Positions 21,803 through 23,613 of a DNA stretch of 23,613 nt are shown one piece after another. Under the pieces are notes generated by a model that worked only from the letters and a program-made list of their open reading frames with translations, was not told the DNA's origin and ran no database searches. Made by a program: the position numbers and the translations under genes. The stretch lies in contig JBIPNH010000025.1 of the NCBI GenBank assembly GCA_044373665.1, forward strand, positions 1-23,613. Direction: 5' to 3'. Every line of letters starts with the position of its first letter. The stretch's first letter is position 1. Source of the DNA: JABMMZ01 sp044373665 (GTDB taxonomy: Bacteria; Bacteroidota; Bacteroidia; NS11-12g; UBA955).

Positions 21803-21821
21803 AGTTTTTTTAATACTTTCG
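21790..21821 (+). promoter_or_regulatory. Promoter of the Ig-repeat secreted protein
   Basis: TTTG at 21790-21793, 20 nt of spacer and TACTTTCG at 21814-21821. The -33 box lies in the last codons of the glycosyltransferase. The ATG is 20 nt downstream. The -7 box has the C variant at the seventh position. Confidence 0.6.
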
Positions 21822-21841
21822 TTTATTAAAATCAAAAAAGA

Positions 21842-23613
21842 ATGTTTAAAAAATTACTTTTTATGGCAATTGCTTTCATGCTATCTCTTAGCTCTTTTGC
21901 CCAGTTAACCTCTAATAATGTTCAAATAAAAGATGATTTTGCTAAAGTAAAATTAAACGAAGTTAACAATAAAAGAAGTGCCACTTCGCCCAAAGTTTGT
22001 GGCATCGATACTGTTGAGTTCCCAAGATACAGAGGGACAGCCTATTTTGCTGTCAACGTAAGTGGTGGTCGCGCATTAGGTCAGTTATACGATTGTCCTA
22101 CTTCTTTGACTTTGTCTGGATTTACTTTTTATGCTTATGTCTCTACCAATCCTCCCACCGCAAAAAGAATGAATATTATATGTAATGTTTACAATGCCGG
22201 AACCGATAGTTTGCCTTCGGGAACGCCATTGAGAAGTGATACATTAACCATAGATTCAACATTTGGTGGTGGTGTTTTGTCTAGAATCGAAAAGCATGCT
22301 AGTTTTAAGCCAATTACACTTAATGGTAAATATATTCTGACCATTGAAACAGACAGTATGACTATGAATGCTGGAGTGGTAACCAATAGTTATACAGCAG
22401 GAAATGGGAGAGGGCACAACTTGAATTGTGGTTCCATTAATGGTCTTTGGTATAACGGAAGAAATTTAAATATAGGGAATGTTCGTTTCGATTGTGATGT
22501 GCTTTTGCATCCTCATGTCAAGTATAATTTTGGAACCGATTTTACGATTAATTCAAATTGTTATAATGTAGCAGACAGCGTAAAATTTGTAAACCAATCG
22601 CCCAATAATATGGCAGGTTCTCCAATATATAACAGATACGAGTTTTTTAATATTGGATACATCTCTCACAATTGGAATTCGGGTGTTTCGCCTTTTTCTA
22701 ATTTCACAGGCGTTAATTATGGAACAAAATATACAACTAAACAAAATTATAACGTTCGCTTAATTTCTAGAGTATATGGGTACCGTGGTCCCAACTTTAA
22801 TGGATGTGTAGACACCACCATTAAACCACTTTATTTTAAACCCGAAGTCCCAGGTTTTTCAGGTTCATTGAATGTTTGTAAAGGTGATTCAGTAAGATAT
22901 ACTGCCAATTCAAATGATACGGGAATTGTATACGAATGGTTCAAAAATCCACAGTCTTCTCCCTTTTTAATTGGGGGTTCTTATAAAATAAATCAAGTGT
23001 TAAAAAATGATACTGTTTATCTAAGAGCGAACAATCGCGGTTGTGTAAGTGGTTTTAGAATTCTTTATATTAAAGCCAATGATTATCCTAGCAATTTAAC
23101 ATTTAAAGATGATTCCATTTGTTCAGGTTCTCGTGGAATTTTAAAAGCAAATACGAATATTGGGAGTGTTTTGTGGTACAATGGGATCAATGATTTAACG
23201 CCTTTTTTTACTGGTTCAGTCTATCAAACACCTGTATTAACTAACAACATTTCATATTATATAGAAGCTTCAAATTTAGGGTGTAAACTTACACCAAGAC
23301 AAGAAATAAAAGTAAATGTAGGTAGTAGTTTTGCTCCTCAACCACCTGTGGTTTCTAATGATACTACTGTTTGTTTGTCAAATACAAATCTTGTTGTTTT
23401 AAATGCAAGTGCATCTTCGGGTTTAACAACAAGATGGTTTAATGTTGGAAGTGGAGGAACTAGCTTTAGTTCAACAAATTCTATTAATTTTAATCCTACA
23501 ATACGAGAAGTGAAAGTTTACTATGTTGATGCATTTAATGGTGTTTGTGGAAGTACTAGAATTCCCGTTACAGTTACAGTAGAAGATTTTCCAAGTGTAT
23601 TGAATGTGGAGAA
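21842..23613 (+). CDS. Large secreted Ig-like-repeat protein (3' end outside window)
   Basis: The frame is open from ATG 21842 to the last base (590 full codons), so the C-terminus is missing. The signal peptide is MFKKLLFMAIAFMLSLSSFA (cleavage near AQ). Residues 22 to about 335 form a first region with several cysteines and no clear family. It is followed by three tandem Ig-like repeats of about 81-84 residues, with first cysteines at 346, 427 and 511. Each begins like DxxxC, has a WY/WF core (YEWFKN, VLWYNG, TRWFN) and ends YYxxAxNxxC-like. Such repeats (Ig_7/PKD-like) are common in Bacteroidota adhesins secreted by the type IX system. A T9SS C-terminal sorting domain would be beyond the window and is only inferred. 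Confidence 0.8.
   Translation, partial: MFKKLLFMAIAFMLSLSSFAQLTSNNVQIKDDFAKVKLNEVNNKRSATSPKVCGIDTVEFPRYRGTAYFAVNVSGGRALGQLYDCPTSLTLSGFTFYAYVSTNPPTAKRMNIICNVYNAGTDSLPSGTPLRSDTLTIDSTFGGGVLSRIEKHASFKPITLNGKYILTIETDSMTMNAGVVTNSYTAGNGRGHNLNCGSINGLWYNGRNLNIGNVRFDCDVLLHPHVKYNFGTDFTINSNCYNVADSVKFVNQSPNNMAGSPIYNRYEFFNIGYISHNWNSGVSPFSNFTGVNYGTKYTTKQNYNVRLISRVYGYRGPNFNGCVDTTIKPLYFKPEVPGFSGSLNVCKGDSVRYTANSNDTGIVYEWFKNPQSSPFLIGGSYKINQVLKNDTVYLRANNRGCVSGFRILYIKANDYPSNLTFKDDSICSGSRGILKANTNIGSVLWYNGINDLTPFFTGSVYQTPVLTNNISYYIEASNLGCKLTPRQEIKVNVGSSFAPQPPVVSNDTTVCLSNTNLVVLNASASSGLTTRWFNVGSGGTSFSSTNSINFNPTIREVKVYYVDAFNGVCGSTRIPVTVTVEDFPSVLNVE

Noticed and set aside
22189..22744. Minus-strand frames opposite the Ig-repeat protein
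   Set aside because: They are antisense to a long open frame with a signal peptide and repeats, and have no family features.

Overview
This AT-rich window looks like a chromosomal segment of a Bacteroidota bacterium, most likely Flavobacteriales. Four things point there: secY is followed directly by infA and rpmJ; genes start after A-rich leaders with no GGAGG-type ribosome binding site; several transcription units are preceded by the Bacteroidota -7 box TAnnTTTG (or TAnnTTCG), some with a TTG/TTTG -33 box 19-20 nt upstream; and several encoded proteins belong to families typical of the phylum (CNGKC small protein, MbnP-like lipoprotein, Ig-repeat secreted protein). I did not identify genus or species.

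Region 1 (1-9715) is the 3' part of the S10/spc/alpha ribosomal superoperon, all on the + strand: rplP (5' end missing), rpmC, rpsQ, rplN, rplX, rplE, rpsN, rpsH, rplF, rplR, rpsE, rpmD, rplO, secY, infA, rpmJ, rpsM, rpsK, rpsD, rpoA, rplQ. Two genes, rpmD (59 aa) and rpmJ (38 aa), are short and easily missed. An internal promoter with perfect consensus boxes lies at the secY/infA junction. A perfect 50-nt palindrome ends the operon and also serves the convergent purQ.

Region 2 (9725-13385) holds purQ on the - strand, then a + strand outer-membrane barrel protein, a SAM-dependent methyltransferase of the spermidine-synthase-like fold and a UMF1/Atg22-like MFS transporter.

Region 3 (13375-16607) is the most interesting part. 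It is a promoter-led cluster of four exported proteins: a small membrane-anchored CNGKC protein, an MbnP-like lipoprotein, an MbnH/MauG-like di-heme peroxidase-family lipoprotein and an outer-membrane protein with an N-terminal CDICGG motif. By family knowledge this is a candidate copper-handling system. Its di-heme gene carries two lesions: a one-base frameshift in a T run inside the signal peptide, and a Cys-to-Ser change in the first heme motif (CGSSH instead of CxxCH). Either the system is decaying here or the sequence has local errors.

Region 4 (16665-21802) has an SPFH/prohibitin-like lipoprotein, tRNA-Ala(GGC) with its own terminator, a VF530-family protein, a crotonase overlapping an orphan histidine kinase (all - strand), and a divergent pair of a metal-dependent cyclase and a family 9 glycosyltransferase.

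Region 5 (21842-23613) is the start of a large secreted protein with tandem Ig-like repeats that runs off the end of the window. No CRISPR array, insertion sequence, integrase or phage gene was seen, and no gene-free stretch exceeds 300 nt.
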